The notes under the pieces: model-generated | What the model was told of the DNA's origin: nothing | Databases searched by the model: none | Seen by the model: only the letters and a program-made list of their open reading frames with translations | Position numbers and translations under genes: made by a program | NCBI GenBank assembly: GCA_009840385.1 | Contig: VXNX01000009.1 | Coordinates: 151,173 to 215,172, forward strand | Length of the DNA: 64,000 nt | Source: Candidatus Dadabacteria bacterium | GTDB lineage: Bacteria; Desulfobacterota_D; UBA1144; Nemesobacterales; Nemesobacteraceae | Direction of reading: 5' to 3' | Part shown: one piece after another, positions 34,793-50,200 of the stretch | How the letters are laid out: every line of letters begins with the position of its first letter | Position numbering within the stretch: position 1 is the stretch's first letter

Positions 34793-36166
34793 TTACTCCT
34801 CGTCTTCATAAGCGGAAATCTTGACTGCAAGATCTCCCCTGCTCTCTGTTACCTTTATTTTTTCCCCGGGTGAAAACTCTCGCTCGCCCGTCGCTTCCCA
34901 GTACTCTCCCCCGATGTAGACCTTTCCGCTTTTCTGGGACCAGGAAACAACTTCGCCCTTCTGACCTACCATCCCCTCAAAACCGCCCTGAACTGGAACT
35001 TTGAACGATTTTACGCCTAAATATACAATAAAAACCGAAAGCAATCCAATGCTTATGGCCACCGCCGCTATAGTTCCCTTGCTGACCCTGAGGTCAGAGT
35101 CGGGCGTATCGAAAAGCAGCAGTCCTCCGAACACAAGACACGCAAGCGCAGCAAGGCTTAAAAGACCGTAGCTCGTCACGTACACCTCCGATATCAGAAG
35201 CGCCATAGCGACGAAAAGCAGTATGAGCCCAGCGTAATTAAAGGGAAGAATCTGGAGGGAAACAAACCCGATTAGCAGGGCAATGAGCCCGGCAACGCCC
35301 GGGAAAATCATTCCCGGGTTGTAGAACTCAAGGAATATTCCGAGCGTACCCAACGAGAGAAGCAGAAACGCTATGTCGGGAGTGCTGAGGATGTTTACAA
35401 CTTTCTGCCTGAGGCTCATCTCGAGGCGCTGCGTCTTTGCCCCGGCAGTCTCAAGGCGGGCGCTTTTGCCACTCAGTTTCACTTCCTTACCGTCTATTTC
35501 GGAGAGAAGAGAAGGAATGTCGGGGGATATAATGTCTATCACCTTTTTTTTAAGCGCCTCATCCGCCGTCACCGAAACGCTTTTTCTAACCGAGTCGACG
35601 GCCCATTTCGCGTTTCTTCCCCTTTCCTTTGCTATGCTTTCGATAAAAGACGACGCGAAATTCTCGATTTTCTCGTTCATAACGTCAGAAGACTTATCAT
35701 TCTTTTCCTCTTGCTTCCCCGGACCCTTCTGACCGCGTCCCAGCATCACGGGATGGGCAGCCCCTATGCTAGTTCCGGGAGACATAGCCGCTACATGGGC
35801 TGAAAGCGTGATGAAAACTCCCGCGGAAGTAGCAGTCGCTCCCCTGGGGTAAACGTAAACGATCACCGGAATTTCGGAATTTAGAAGTTCTTTCACTATG
35901 TCCTTCGTGGAATTAAGCAGTCCTCCCGGAGTATCCATAAGAATAAGCAGGGCTCTTGCGTTCTGGGCGCGCGCTTCCAAAAGAGCCGTCTTGATATAGT
36001 CGACCGTCGAGGGGTTTATCGAACCGTTTATCTCGATCTCGATTATTTCTCCCGCCTGAGGAGAAGCTTCCCCGTCGGCGACAGAGAACTGATAAGCCAC
36101 CGTCGCGGAAAGAAGCAGAAGAAAAACCGAAACGCATAGGGAAAAATTCCCTCTTATTCGTGCCAT
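34793..36166 (-). CDS. nfeD: NfeD membrane-bound serine protease (ClpP-like, long form)
   Basis: A 457-residue protein. It has a signal helix, a ClpP-like protease domain (about 38-235), four to five membrane helices (about 250-385) and a C-terminal OB-fold (about 395-457, GQKGEVVSWSQKSGKVYIGG). The active Ser lies in PRGATATSAGVFITLSAH, and MSPGTSIGAAHP completes the pocket; the usual Lys of the Ser-Lys dyad is probably within the following stretch. It forms the classical NfeD-slipin pair with the next gene. Proposed role: membrane protein quality control. Confidence 0.93.
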   Translation of the reverse strand: MARIRGNFSLCVSVFLLLLSATVAYQFSVADGEASPQAGEIIEIEINGSINPSTVDYIKTALLEARAQNARALLILMDTPGGLLNSTKDIVKELLNSEIPVIVYVYPRGATATSAGVFITLSAHVAAMSPGTSIGAAHPVMLGRGQKGPGKQEEKNDKSSDVMNEKIENFASSFIESIAKERGRNAKWAVDSVRKSVSVTADEALKKKVIDIISPDIPSLLSEIDGKEVKLSGKSARLETAGAKTQRLEMSLRQKVVNILSTPDIAFLLLSLGTLGIFLEFYNPGMIFPGVAGLIALLIGFVSLQILPFNYAGLILLFVAMALLISEVYVTSYGLLSLAALACLVFGGLLLFDTPDSDLRVSKGTIAAVAISIGLLSVFIVYLGVKSFKVPVQGGFEGMVGQKGEVVSWSQKSGKVYIGGEYWEATGEREFSPGEKIKVTESRGDLAVKISAYEDEE

Positions 36167-36242
36167 AACACTTCCTCGCCGGAACCCTAGGGGAAGGGAA
36201 CCGAGACCTTAACCGACGCCACAGATAATTCCGCAGAAACCT

Positions 36243-36272
36243 TTGACATTATCTCGAAAAACAACGTATCAT
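36243..36272 (+). promoter_or_regulatory. Putative promoter of the TPR protein gene
   Basis: TTGACA (36243-36248) and TATCAT (36267-36272) are 18 bp apart on the plus strand. The predicted start of transcription is roughly 107 bp before the ATG at 36386. It lies in the divergent spacer between nfeD and the TPR gene. Confidence 0.45.
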
Positions 36273-36385
36273 GTTTACCCAAGAAATATCTTAACATAGA
36301 TGGTAAATCCGGCAGTAATAATGCGGGATTTTAGTCCGGGAAAGTTTGAACTCCAAGCGACAGCACGCGTAAAGACTTACGATCC

Positions 36386-36991
36386 ATGACCAAAATAAAA
36401 TACACAACCAAAGAGCTGAAACGTCCCGACAGATTCAGGGAATTTCTGGCGGAATCGCTTGAAGGTCTCTCACACCACTTCAACAGGATACTTATCGGCA
36501 TAGGCGTTATAGTCGTGGTCCTGCTTGGCGTCTGTTTTGCTTCCTCGCAACAGGAAGAAAAAGACCTTCTGGCAAACGAGCAGTTCAAAAAGGCCCTTAA
36601 GAGTTATGACGGCGGAGAGATAGAGAATTCTCTTTCCCAGCTGCAAACGTTACGCGAAGAGCACCCCAAAGCTGACGTTTCAGTTCTGGCTCTTTACCAG
36701 ATGGGAATGATAAATTATCAGCTTGAAAACTACGAAGAAGCAATAAAACATCTTGAACTTTTCCTCGACGAGGATCCTGAAGACGGCATTTTCCGCGACG
36801 GAGCAAATCTAGTAATCGGCCTGTCCAACTTCAAACTCGAGAAATGGAATAAGAGCATAGAATACTTCTCCGAAGTGGACGGAAGCGAAAGTCCATACTA
36901 TGTCCAAGCGAGAAGACATCTGAGTCTTGTGTACGAAAATACCGGAGAGCCCGAGAAAGCGGAGAAAATCCGCAGAGAAACGCCAAACTAG
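36386..36991 (+). CDS. Membrane-anchored TPR protein
   Basis: A 201-residue protein. After a basic N-terminus one membrane helix (ILIGIGVIVVVLLGVCFA, about 33-52) is followed by a soluble part with tetratricopeptide repeats (ALYQMGMINYQLENYEEAIK, then ANLVIGLSNFKLEKWNKSIE and ARRHLSLVYENTGEPEKA). The design is like YfgM/DUF2133-type envelope proteins that bind partners in the periplasm, but a specific family cannot be fixed. It stands alone on the plus strand. Confidence 0.75.
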   Translation: MTKIKYTTKELKRPDRFREFLAESLEGLSHHFNRILIGIGVIVVVLLGVCFASSQQEEKDLLANEQFKKALKSYDGGEIENSLSQLQTLREEHPKADVSVLALYQMGMINYQLENYEEAIKHLELFLDEDPEDGIFRDGANLVIGLSNFKLEKWNKSIEYFSEVDGSESPYYVQARRHLSLVYENTGEPEKAEKIRRETPN

Positions 36992-37066
36992 ACTGGGCTA
37001 TAGGCTGATCAAAGCCATAATAGAACCAAGTTATCAAGACAAATATTGCGCGGAAGGAAACAGTTG

Positions 37067-37152
37067 TGGTGCCGAAGGCGGGAGTCGAACCCGCACGCCC
37101 GTAGGGCACTACCCCCTCAAGATAGCGCGTCTGCCTATTCCGCCACTTCGGC
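37067..37152 (-). tRNA. tRNA-Leu (anticodon GAG)
   Basis: On the minus strand the 5' end GCCGAAG pairs with CTTCGGC at the 3' end, followed by A and an encoded CCA. The anticodon stem CTATC/GGTAG encloses TTGAGGG, giving GAG (reads CUC and CUU). A long variable arm (TGCCCTACGGGCG) and the T-loop GGTTCGACTCC fit a class II leucine tRNA of 86 nt including CCA. Confidence 0.95.
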
Positions 37153-37193
37153 ACAAAATCGGACTGTAAAAGGTATCACGCGAGAGACAAATT

Positions 37194-38417
37194 TCAAGCG
37201 CCGAACTTGCTAAGTCGCCCCGCGTGGGCAAGAAGAAGCGGCATTATCTCAGTCGCCTTTATAATCCCCAGATCACCGCGCAAACAGGACGATTCGGCGA
37301 AGCCTTCCACGCCCCCTCCCCTGCAGTATTCAGAACTGATCATAAGGGGGACAGGGTGCCAGCTGTGCGACTTCATCACTGACGGAGTCGAGTGGTCACC
37401 CGTAACGGCAAGAACATCCACCCCGAGTCCCGTGATTTCGGGCAGAAGAGAATCGAATTCCTCTATTACTCCCACCTTCGCATCGAAATCGCCATCTTCT
37501 CCGTAACTGTCTGTTTTCTTTACGTGCAGGTAGAAAAAATCATACTCTTCGAAATTAGCAGAAAGCGTCCGGATCTCATCACCTATGGAATCTCCGGTGA
37601 CCTCAAGGACGTCCATCCCGAGCAGTTTCGACACTCCCCTGTACATCGGATAGGCGGCAACGCATCCGGCCCGAAGTCCGTAAGCTTGATCGAAGGTCGG
37701 AAGATTCGGCTTTATGGAAAAACCCCTTAGAAGCATGTAGTTAGCCGCGGGCTCATCCCTTATCACTTCGCAGGCCTTGTCAATCAGTTCTCCTGCGATT
37801 TCGGCCGCCTTCTGGGAACCCTTGTTCTCCCCGCTGGGCCTTACAGGAGCTTTGCCTTCTGCCTGCGGGTCTGTGTCGCAGACAAGCGCGTCTGATTCTG
37901 TGAGCTGCGCCAAGAATGACAGAACCACGACGAAGCGGTGCTCAAGGCCCGGATAGAAACTCACTTTGACCCCGCATATCTCCTCAACGGCTGACGAAAT
38001 CCTGGAGATAATCCTTCTGTTCTCCTCAGTCTCGATCCTGCCTGCCCTTCTGTCGGTAACAACCGGGGTATCCCCTTCGTAGCTCACCGTGGCGAAGTTG
38101 CCCCTCACCGCCATGTCCGACGAACCCAGATCAATTCCAAGACCGAGCGCCTCAAGCACTCCCCTTCCTATCTCGTTTCGAACCGGGTCATAACCGAAAA
38201 GCGCCAGATGCGCGGCGCCGCTCCCCGGAGTTATACCTCTCTCAACGGGCACATGCAGCCCCAGAGAAGCATTCGAGGAAATTTGGTCAAGATTCGGAGT
38301 CCGAGCCGCCTCGAGTTCCGTTTTTCCCTCAACGGGAAGCCCGCCGAGCCCGTCAAGAACGCAGAGGACTATCTTCGAGGAATTTCTCTTAACAAGTTTT
38401 GTAACCAGATCCTGCAT
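37194..38417 (-). CDS. apgM: 2,3-bisphosphoglycerate-independent phosphoglycerate mutase, archaeal type
   Basis: A 407-residue alkaline phosphatase-superfamily enzyme. VLCVLDGLGGLPVEGKTELE holds the first metal Asp, and ITPGSGAAHLALFGYDP contains the Ser that becomes phosphorylated. Near the end VDVLAVTGDHSTPSVMKSHSWHPVPL carries the DHSTP motif and metal His residues. Length and motifs fit ApgM rather than GpmI (about 510). Role: interconverts 3- and 2-phosphoglycerate in glycolysis and gluconeogenesis. It is encoded downstream of the PhnP-like hydrolase, 36 bp away on the same strand. Confidence 0.93.
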   Translation of the reverse strand: MQDLVTKLVKRNSSKIVLCVLDGLGGLPVEGKTELEAARTPNLDQISSNASLGLHVPVERGITPGSGAAHLALFGYDPVRNEIGRGVLEALGLGIDLGSSDMAVRGNFATVSYEGDTPVVTDRRAGRIETEENRRIISRISSAVEEICGVKVSFYPGLEHRFVVVLSFLAQLTESDALVCDTDPQAEGKAPVRPSGENKGSQKAAEIAGELIDKACEVIRDEPAANYMLLRGFSIKPNLPTFDQAYGLRAGCVAAYPMYRGVSKLLGMDVLEVTGDSIGDEIRTLSANFEEYDFFYLHVKKTDSYGEDGDFDAKVGVIEEFDSLLPEITGLGVDVLAVTGDHSTPSVMKSHSWHPVPLMISSEYCRGGGVEGFAESSCLRGDLGIIKATEIMPLLLAHAGRLSKFGA

Positions 38418-38453
38418 TTCTTTTCCTTTTACGCCGTTTTAGCGGAGACCCCA

Positions 38454-39221
38454 TCAGGGATCCCTGAGTTCTATTTCAGCTCCGTCATACGCGGGCTCTA
38501 TATGGTCGGGAAGCTCCGCCAGAAGCGTTTCGTACTCAAGCTCGTGTCCCATGTGAGTAAGAAGCGCCCTTTTAGGCCCCAGCTTTTCTATTTCCTCCAC
38601 CGCCTGTTCTATGTTGAAGTGGGCCCTGTGGGGTTTGTACCTCAAAGCGCCGAGTATAAGAAGATCAAGACCCTGGAGCTTCTCATAGGAGTGCTCCGGG
38701 ATGGCGCTGCAGTCCGTGAGGTAGGCGAAAGACCCGATCCTGTAGCCCAGTATCTGCCAGTTGTGGTGATAGATGTCTATTGGCTCTATGGTTATTCCCT
38801 CGAATTTTATCTCCCCGTTTATCTCCTTGAAATTCAGCCTGGGTTTTCCTCCTGCCGCAGGGAAGGAATCGAATATGTAGGCGAAATTTCGCTTTATGTC
38901 ACCAAGGGTAACCGGGTTCGCGTAACAGTCTATGTCCATTGAATTTATGAAGTTAAACGCCTTAAGATCATCTATCCCATGTGTGTGGTCCGCATGGGAG
39001 TGGGTGTAGAGAACAAGATCAACCCTGGTTATCCCTTCCCGCAGAGCCTGAGTCCTGAGATCCGTTGAGGTATCGACAAGTATTTTTTTCCCGGCTACGT
39101 CAACAACCACGGAGCTTCTTGTACGTTTGTTTTTAACATTTTCCGATGTGCACACATCGCATCGGCAACCCGCTATCGGAACGCCGGTTGAAGTAGCACA
39201 CCCAAGTACTCTGACCTTCAT
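38454..39221 (-). CDS. Metallo-beta-lactamase-fold hydrolase, PhnP-like
   Basis: A 255-residue protein from the ATG at 39221; the open frame starts 28 codons earlier, but MKVRVLGCATSTGVPI is the conserved beginning. GCRCDVC near the start is the extra zinc site of PhnP-type enzymes, and LYTHSHADHTHGIDDL is the HxHxDH metal motif. LLTHMGHELEYE near the end fits the same group. PhnP hydrolyses cyclic ribose phosphates, but no phn genes are nearby, so the substrate may be another cyclic phosphodiester. Its start region faces the amidase gene. Confidence 0.85.
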   Translation of the reverse strand: MKVRVLGCATSTGVPIAGCRCDVCTSENVKNKRTRSSVVVDVAGKKILVDTSTDLRTQALREGITRVDLVLYTHSHADHTHGIDDLKAFNFINSMDIDCYANPVTLGDIKRNFAYIFDSFPAAGGKPRLNFKEINGEIKFEGITIEPIDIYHHNWQILGYRIGSFAYLTDCSAIPEHSYEKLQGLDLLILGALRYKPHRAHFNIEQAVEEIEKLGPKRALLTHMGHELEYETLLAELPDHIEPAYDGAEIELRDP

Positions 39222-39326
39222 AGAACACGCCAAACATGGTAGAATTAACGTTGTAACAACATAACATACAAATCTTCCGAAAATAAATTTACATCGGCGT
39301 AACAACCAATATACTTTCTGCGTAAA

Positions 39327-41063
39327 GTGAAAAGCCGCATAAAATTTTCCCCTTTTCTTATAGCCCTTATCTACCTGTTTGTTTTTTCTCCAGCCGGAGC
39401 AAAGGAAAAAAACGAGGCGCTTTACGAAGAAACCTTCAAGCTTTACCGCCAGCTCGAGTCAAATTCCGAGAAAGCCCAGAAAAGGGAGACCTGGGATCTA
39501 GTGGGAAGCACTTTCTACAGAATATACTCCCAGAACCCCGACTGGAAGAATTCCCCGCTCTGCCTCTTCGTAGCGGCCAGAGTCTACGAAAAAAAATCCC
39601 TGAAGTTCAAATCGCCGGAGGACGCAGAAAAAGCGCTCCAGTACTCGCGGGAGTTCCTGAAAAAATATCCTGACGACAGCCTAGCCGATGACTCGTGGCT
39701 GCGGGTGGGCAAAATCCATGAGCGCAGGGGCGAGAAAAAGGAAGCCGCCACGGCGTACCAGAGAATCGTCTACGGAATGGAAGATTCAGACACCTACGAG
39801 ATCGCCAAGAAAAAACTGGCGATAGTCACAGGAGCCCCAACGCCCAAGAAAGCAGAACCTGAGCCGCCCAAAGAACCCATCCCCACGCCAAACCCAAAAG
39901 GCTACGCCCTGATAAAAAAAATAAGGCACTGGTCAACAGACGACTACACGCGGGTCGTAATAGAAACCGATAAGAACGTCAAGTACACATCCAATATGCT
40001 CCGCCCCGACCCGGAACTCAAAACTCCTCCACGTCTCTACGTGGACCTTGAGGAAACCATCCTTGACAATTCGGTCAAGGTCGAACCCATAACGAAGGGA
40101 CTTCTCGAGAAGATAAGTTACGCGACAAACCGCCCCGGAGTATCACGCATAGTGCTGTACATAAAAGATCTTGAAGGTCACAAGGTTTTTTCCCTGCCGA
40201 AATCGGAACAGAACCCGTCTTTTCGGCTCGTGATGGATATAAAGGGGCTGGGAGCAAAGCCGGAGAAGATATTCGCAAAGGACGCTCCTTCATATGACAA
40301 GCAAGAGCCCTCGCTCAGCTCCAAGATTCCCGAAGGAGAGATAGCGAGCCTCAAGCAGGCCCTGGGACTCAAGGTAAGAACCATAGTGATCGACCCGGGT
40401 CACGGAGGACATGATCCGGGCGCCATAGGTCCAAGCGGCCTCAGGGAAAAGGACGTAAACCTCAAGATAGCCAAGAGACTGAGGGAGAGGCTTATAGAAG
40501 AGGGAAAGAGCTTCGGCATAGAAAACGTCTACCTTACAAGAAGCAGCGACAGGTTCATTCCTCTTGAGGAGCGTACGGCAATAGCGAAAAAAAGGAAAGC
40601 AGATATTTTCATATCCATACACTGCAACGGGGCAAGAAGGAAAAAGGCGCACGGGATAGAGACCTACATACTGGGCTTCACGGACGACCAGACCTCGCTG
40701 CAGCTCGCGGCCCGGGAGAACGCCACCACGACCAAGGGACTAAATGAGCTTGGAAGCACGCTCAAGCAATATTTACTCAGCGCCAAGAAAGAAGAGTCCC
40801 AGCAGGTCGCCGGTTACGTGCAGAAATCCATAATCCAGAGCGTTTCCGTGAAATACAAGTACGTAAACAACAAGGGAGTGAAAAAGGCACCTTTTGTCGT
40901 GCTGATCGGCGCAGACGTACCGAGCCTGCTGATTGAAACCTCTTTCATAACAAATCCCAGAGAGGAAAAAAGGCTGAAAAGCAAAGCCTATATAGAAAGA
41001 ATAGTGGACGGAATAGTTCTGGGAATAAAAAAGTACTCAATGCAGACCCAGAAAGTCTCCTGA
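39327..41063 (+). CDS. N-acetylmuramoyl-L-alanine amidase with TPR-like and AMIN domains
   Basis: A 578-residue exported protein starting at a GTG. A signal peptide (IALIYLFVFSPAGA) is followed by a helical TPR-like region (about 28-165), an AMIN domain (about 195-310, RHWSTDDYTRVVIETD), and Amidase_3 (about 350-575). The last contains TIVIDPGHGGHDPGAIGP, ISIHCNGARRK and the catalytic-Glu segment LLIETSFITNP. Role: cleaves peptide stems from glycan strands during cell separation. Close to polX (16 bp downstream), which suggests a shared transcript. Confidence 0.93.
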   Translation: MKSRIKFSPFLIALIYLFVFSPAGAKEKNEALYEETFKLYRQLESNSEKAQKRETWDLVGSTFYRIYSQNPDWKNSPLCLFVAARVYEKKSLKFKSPEDAEKALQYSREFLKKYPDDSLADDSWLRVGKIHERRGEKKEAATAYQRIVYGMEDSDTYEIAKKKLAIVTGAPTPKKAEPEPPKEPIPTPNPKGYALIKKIRHWSTDDYTRVVIETDKNVKYTSNMLRPDPELKTPPRLYVDLEETILDNSVKVEPITKGLLEKISYATNRPGVSRIVLYIKDLEGHKVFSLPKSEQNPSFRLVMDIKGLGAKPEKIFAKDAPSYDKQEPSLSSKIPEGEIASLKQALGLKVRTIVIDPGHGGHDPGAIGPSGLREKDVNLKIAKRLRERLIEEGKSFGIENVYLTRSSDRFIPLEERTAIAKKRKADIFISIHCNGARRKKAHGIETYILGFTDDQTSLQLAARENATTTKGLNELGSTLKQYLLSAKKEESQQVAGYVQKSIIQSVSVKYKYVNNKGVKKAPFVVLIGADVPSLLIETSFITNPREEKRLKSKAYIERIVDGIVLGIKKYSMQTQKVS

Positions 41064-41079
41064 GGCCCCCGCCGTACTT

Positions 41080-45592
<4,513 letters not shown>

Positions 45593-45596
<4 letters not shown>

Positions 45597-46963
45597 CGTG
45601 GAATCTCCCGGTTCACGAAATTCTTCTTTACGTAGTTAATCTTGTACCATATGTTGTCGTCAATCCACTTGGCATCCCACCATTCAAGCGGCCTCACAGG
45701 AACTCCCTGAACGTAAACCCCGAAATGGAGATGGTCTCCGACGGCAAGCCCGGTAGTACCTGTCCTTCCCAAGCGGTCTTTTTTCTCCACGCTGTCTCCG
45801 ACGCTTACATCCATCGAAGTCAGATGTGAGTAAAGCGTCATAACCCCCAGGCCGTGGTCAACAATAACCGTATTGCCATATATGCCGAGGTGATCGGCAA
45901 AAACCACCACTCCGCTGTTAGAGGCGGGAACGGGGTGCTTCCTGGTAACGGAAAGGTCGTAGCCGAGGTGATACTGCCTGTCAATCACTTCGCCGTCCAT
46001 CAGGTATTTCCTGTGATCCGCAAATGTCGCGCCCACCTTGGAATTGGGAAGCTGATTGAATTTTCCTTTCCAGAGCATCTTATCCCCGCTTTGTCTTCCG
46101 ACCTCATATATCCTGTTGTCGTTTTCCTTTCTCGTCTCGTTGTTGATCTTCAGAAACGCTTTACGAAAATCGGTTTTCCCGTCATCGGTAACCGAGGCAT
46201 AACCGTAAACCTTGTTGAAAAGCGGAAGAACCTTTTTCTTGAGAAACCATTCGGAGAGAGCTATTTCGTCCTTTAAGTACGGCGCCCTCAGAAGCCGGTA
46301 AGAAACGGACTCCCTGACTTCGTTGCCAGCCGCGTCGGTGGCAAAAATTTCTATCTTCTCTCCCTTGGGAGCATCGTACGGATAGGCGAAAAAGGCAAGG
46401 TATATCAGAGGGTCCTCGAAATATCCGCCGTAACCTTCAAAAAAAAGGTCTTTTATTTCGACCCCGCTTGTGACCGTGTCCTCTGAGGTCTTGTATACAA
46501 CGACTCCGGCGCCCCCGTGTCTTATATACAGCATGGGTGAGAGTTCCTGTATCTCCGGAGGGAGGAAATCGAGGGTGACTTTCTCGCTGAAAACAGCCTT
46601 TCCAGAGAACATGGAATTATCGGTCACCTCTATGAAAATTTCCGACGTACCGCTTTTTATACCAAGCTTTTCAGGGTTGATGCTCACGCTAATCACATCG
46701 CTTTTTGTTACTTTCTTATACTCCTTCTCAACAAGAACGGACTCCCCGTAAGTGTCAAGCAGGTAGATACGCACTTTGGCAAGCCCGGTGCCCTTATCGG
46801 ACACGGTCACCTCAAAGGGTTTTGTGCCCAGATTCTTGATATCCCGCTCAATGGATATGACGGGAGGACTCATCTCAGCGATGGAGATAACTTTTATGAT
46901 GGCAATGACCAGAAGCAAAATCCCAAAAACAGCGGCAACCCGTTTCCCGGATACCTTTAGCAT
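45593..46963 (-). CDS. Membrane-anchored M23 (LytM) peptidase
   Basis: A 456-residue protein with one N-terminal helix (VAAVFGILLLVIAIIKVIS) and two or three beta-rich modules before the C-terminal LytM domain (about 325-450). Zinc and catalytic residues are in RQYHLGYDLSV (HxxxD), VIVDHGLGVMTLYSHL and GDHLHFGVYVQG (HxH). It probably cuts peptidoglycan peptides in the periplasm. RlmB is encoded right after it; this overlap is an unusual pairing of an rRNA enzyme with an envelope hydrolase. Confidence 0.9.
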
Positions 46964-47079
46964 TTAAAACAACCTCCTTTGAGTTGCGGTGGCAGTCGCT
47001 TCGTTTTTCATGTCATAAGAAGAACTTAGACAACAAAAATGTTTTATGTTAAAACCGTCTCGGGAATACAGATCCATCC

Positions 47080-47098
47080 CCGCGCGACGCGGTTTTTT
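47080..47098 (+). terminator. Rho-independent terminator-like hairpin without an upstream gene
   Basis: CCGCG (47080-47084) and CGCGG (47088-47092) form a short GC stem with a 3-nt loop, followed by TTTTTT (47093-47098). No plus-strand gene precedes it. It may end a short non-coding transcript. Confidence 0.4.
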
Positions 47099-47190
47099 AC
47101 GGAAAAAGTCCCCAGTAAACAGAAAAGTGCTGTGAAAAGGACCTTCCGGACAGCCCAGTCAAATTCTGTTTTTATTTGGCCGCTTTTAAG

Positions 47191-47196
47191 TATAAT
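47191..47196 (+). promoter_or_regulatory. Putative -10 element of tamB
   Basis: A perfect TATAAT, 72 bp before the GTG start of tamB. The -35 at 17 bp spacing (GTTTTT) is weak. Confidence 0.35.
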
Positions 47197-47268
47197 AGGC
47201 TTGGTAGGAAAATCCAGATCATTATAGCGTGACCGAGGGTAAACTCCCTAGCATTTTCCCTAAAGATA

Positions 47269-50200
47269 GTGCGTAAAAGAACCATCTTCTTTATATTTGC
47301 GGCAGTATTTTTTGTCCTTGTCGTAGGACTCTTTTTGTTCTCCCAGACCGAGCAAAGCCGCATATACGCAAAAAACCTCATAGAACAAAGGCTTAACTCG
47401 ATCCCCAATTTCCATATCAGTCTCGGGGATATCAAAGGAAGCATAATCTCCACGATGGAGATAGACGATATTGAGGTAAAAATAGCGGGGGAGGACTTCA
47501 TAGAAATTGAAAAACTCTCAACTAACTATTCGATCCCTCTTCTCTATTCAATAATCTCGAGAAAAAAACTCTACTTATCGAACACGGAGATAGAAGGTCT
47601 AAAACTCCTGCTTGAAAAAGACAGCAGCGGGCTATGGAATTTCAAAAAACTCAAAACCAAGGATAAAGCCGCTGAGCGTCCGCAGGAACCAAGAATAAGT
47701 CTTATATTCTCAAACAACAGAATCCGCAACTCCCGTGTTTTGATCAGTGACCACACAAAAAACAAGGTTTGGGAGTTTGACCTCGTGGAGGAGTCGTTTT
47801 TCTCCATAAACATCGTGGAACTCACGAAAAAGATCGAGCTTGACGCCAAGGACGTAAATTTCAACTACGTGTCCCCCACAATCAGGATAAGGAATCTCAG
47901 GGGAAAGATCGATATAGCTTCCTGGAACTGTGTATTCGAAGACGCCGGATTTGAGGTTGAAGGGGTACCGATTAGGGGAAGCGGCACCGCAAAAAACCTG
48001 AGAAACCCTGAATTTGACATGACAGTGTATTTCGACTCACTTGGAATAGACGGCAAGGGAGAGCTTAACCTTCAGGCAAAAACAAAGGTCAAAATGCACT
48101 CCCGGGACAACCTGGTCGGCACGATGGAGCTCTCGGCCCGGGATTCTTTTCTTAACGGGGAGCGGTTCTGGACGGATCTTAAACCGGCCAGAATTAACGG
48201 AACAAAAGCACTCATAGAAGGCACGATAGGCGGAGGATTCGGAGAGTCCCGTATAAAAGGAAGCGTAGACTTTAAAAAATGGCTAGGGGAAGGAGAGAGA
48301 AACTGGTTTGACTTCTCGGCAAAGCTAAACGACGCGGACACAGATGAGCTGACCGAGATGCTCAACCGTACGCCCTACCCCCTGAAATTCGGAGATAATT
48401 CAAGGTTAAACTCAAATCTCAGGGTAAGCGGCAGCTGGGCAAGCAGGGAAACGTATTCCCTGCGGGTCGAGCCCGATTACCTTGACGTAATCGACGGCGA
48501 GCAAAGCAAACTTCAGGTCGTAGGTTATCTGGCGCTCGGAAACGAGGGTACGGATTTCGATATAGTCTCAAAAGCAAAACGGTTCAAGCTAAAGCTTGAA
48601 TTCCCGGATATAACGATTGACAACTATGTTGACGGAAGCGCGACTTTCCGGGGAGCGGTACCAAAAAAAGGCAAGTTCTTCGAAGACGTGGATCTGCGGG
48701 TGAATGCCGACCTGAGGACAGACGGATTTTACAGGATAACGAACATAGATTCCCAAATTGATGCCGGCATTGAGAAAGGAGTGCTGACGATAAACAGACT
48801 AAATATCTCATCCGATGAATTCTCCTTATCCGCTGAGAAAACAGAAGAAATCCAAAAGGGTCTTGACTTCTCCTTTGAATTCGCGGCGCAGAACCTTGGT
48901 TTCCTCTCCGAGGTTGACGAAAGAATCCCACTGTTTCTAGGAAAAATAAGCTCGAGAGGAAAAATCAGCGGAGACATTTTCACTCCACTGATCAAGGCAA
49001 CCTCGCAGGTAGAAAGCTTCGCTTATGAAAAAGATTTCATAGCTCAGGACATGTCGGTTGAGTCCAGTACACGGATCGATCTGAAAAACGCTCCCAAGGT
49101 GTCGTTCGATATGGCACTCAAAGCGCAGCGAGCCCGCGTTTTGGGCAATTCCTCGGACACACTCGAAGCAAAGCTGCGGGGAACGGAAACCCATATTGAA
49201 GTAGGTGCCCTTTTAAGCAAGAAAGACGGTTCCTTCGCCTCTTCAGAATTCAGTGTTGACGGCATCTTGGGCCACGAGAAAAAAATAAAAATGACATATC
49301 TTGAAGGTCTTCTGGCCGAAAAACGGTTTAGGAGCAAAGGAGACATCTTCCTTGATATATCTTCTGAAAGAACAAGGCTCAAGGGAGATGAATTTTTCTA
49401 CGGAGAAGGGAAAATCACCAGTTTTCTCGGAGAAATCAACCGGAAGGAAAAGACAGTCGAACTGCGGGCGGACATGACGAATTTCAATCCGCTGATCATA
49501 TCGAAAGCCCTCAATCTAAGACACGACCTGGGGGGAACACTTGACGGAAAAGTCAAAGTCAGCGGCCCCTTTACCGCCCCATCCGTTCATGCCGAAGTAA
49601 AATCAGACGGCTTCTTCTACGGATTCTCCTCAACAGGAGAAACGGAAGTCAGCCTCCGCGGGGAAAAAGGAAAACTTTCCCTCGATCTCGTGTCCTCGCT
49701 CGACCAGAAGAAAAGCCTCAGTCTGCGGGGAGACCTGCTGGTCCCAGAGGACGCCCGAAGCTACCTCGAGGCGATAATGGGATCTTCGATGGACCTTGAG
49801 TTGACATCTGACCGGTACAAACTCGACTTCCTGAAAATTTTTTCAAACTCCATAGAGAAAATCGAAGGAAGTTTCTCATCCGGAGGCCTTTCCCTTAAAG
49901 GCACCCTGGAGAAACCGTGGGTAAAAGGAAACGTTGAAGTAAATGATATGAAGCTTTTTTTGAGCCAGCTTAGAAACAGTCTGTCCACCCAGCACGCCGA
50001 ACTTTCATTTAACGGCACAAGACTCACCCTGCCCAGAACGGAGTTCCGTTCGGCAAAGGGGAAAGCCTACATGAAAGGCAGAATGAACCTTTCTGATTTC
50101 ACTTACCGCGCGGATCTTGATATGGAGAAAATCCGCTTTAACCCCCACTCAATAAAAACAGACCTGTCCGGCAATCTGAAGATAGAGAAAAAAGGCGAGT

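Larger units (their letters stand above)
46964..47268. other. Divergent intergenic region between the M23 peptidase and tamB
   Basis: This 305-bp region has no protein gene. It holds the ribosome site of the M23 gene (AAAGGAGG on the minus strand near 46972-46979), a hairpin with a T-run reading on the plus strand (47080-47098) and a TATAAT box (47191-47196) upstream of tamB. Confidence 0.55.
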
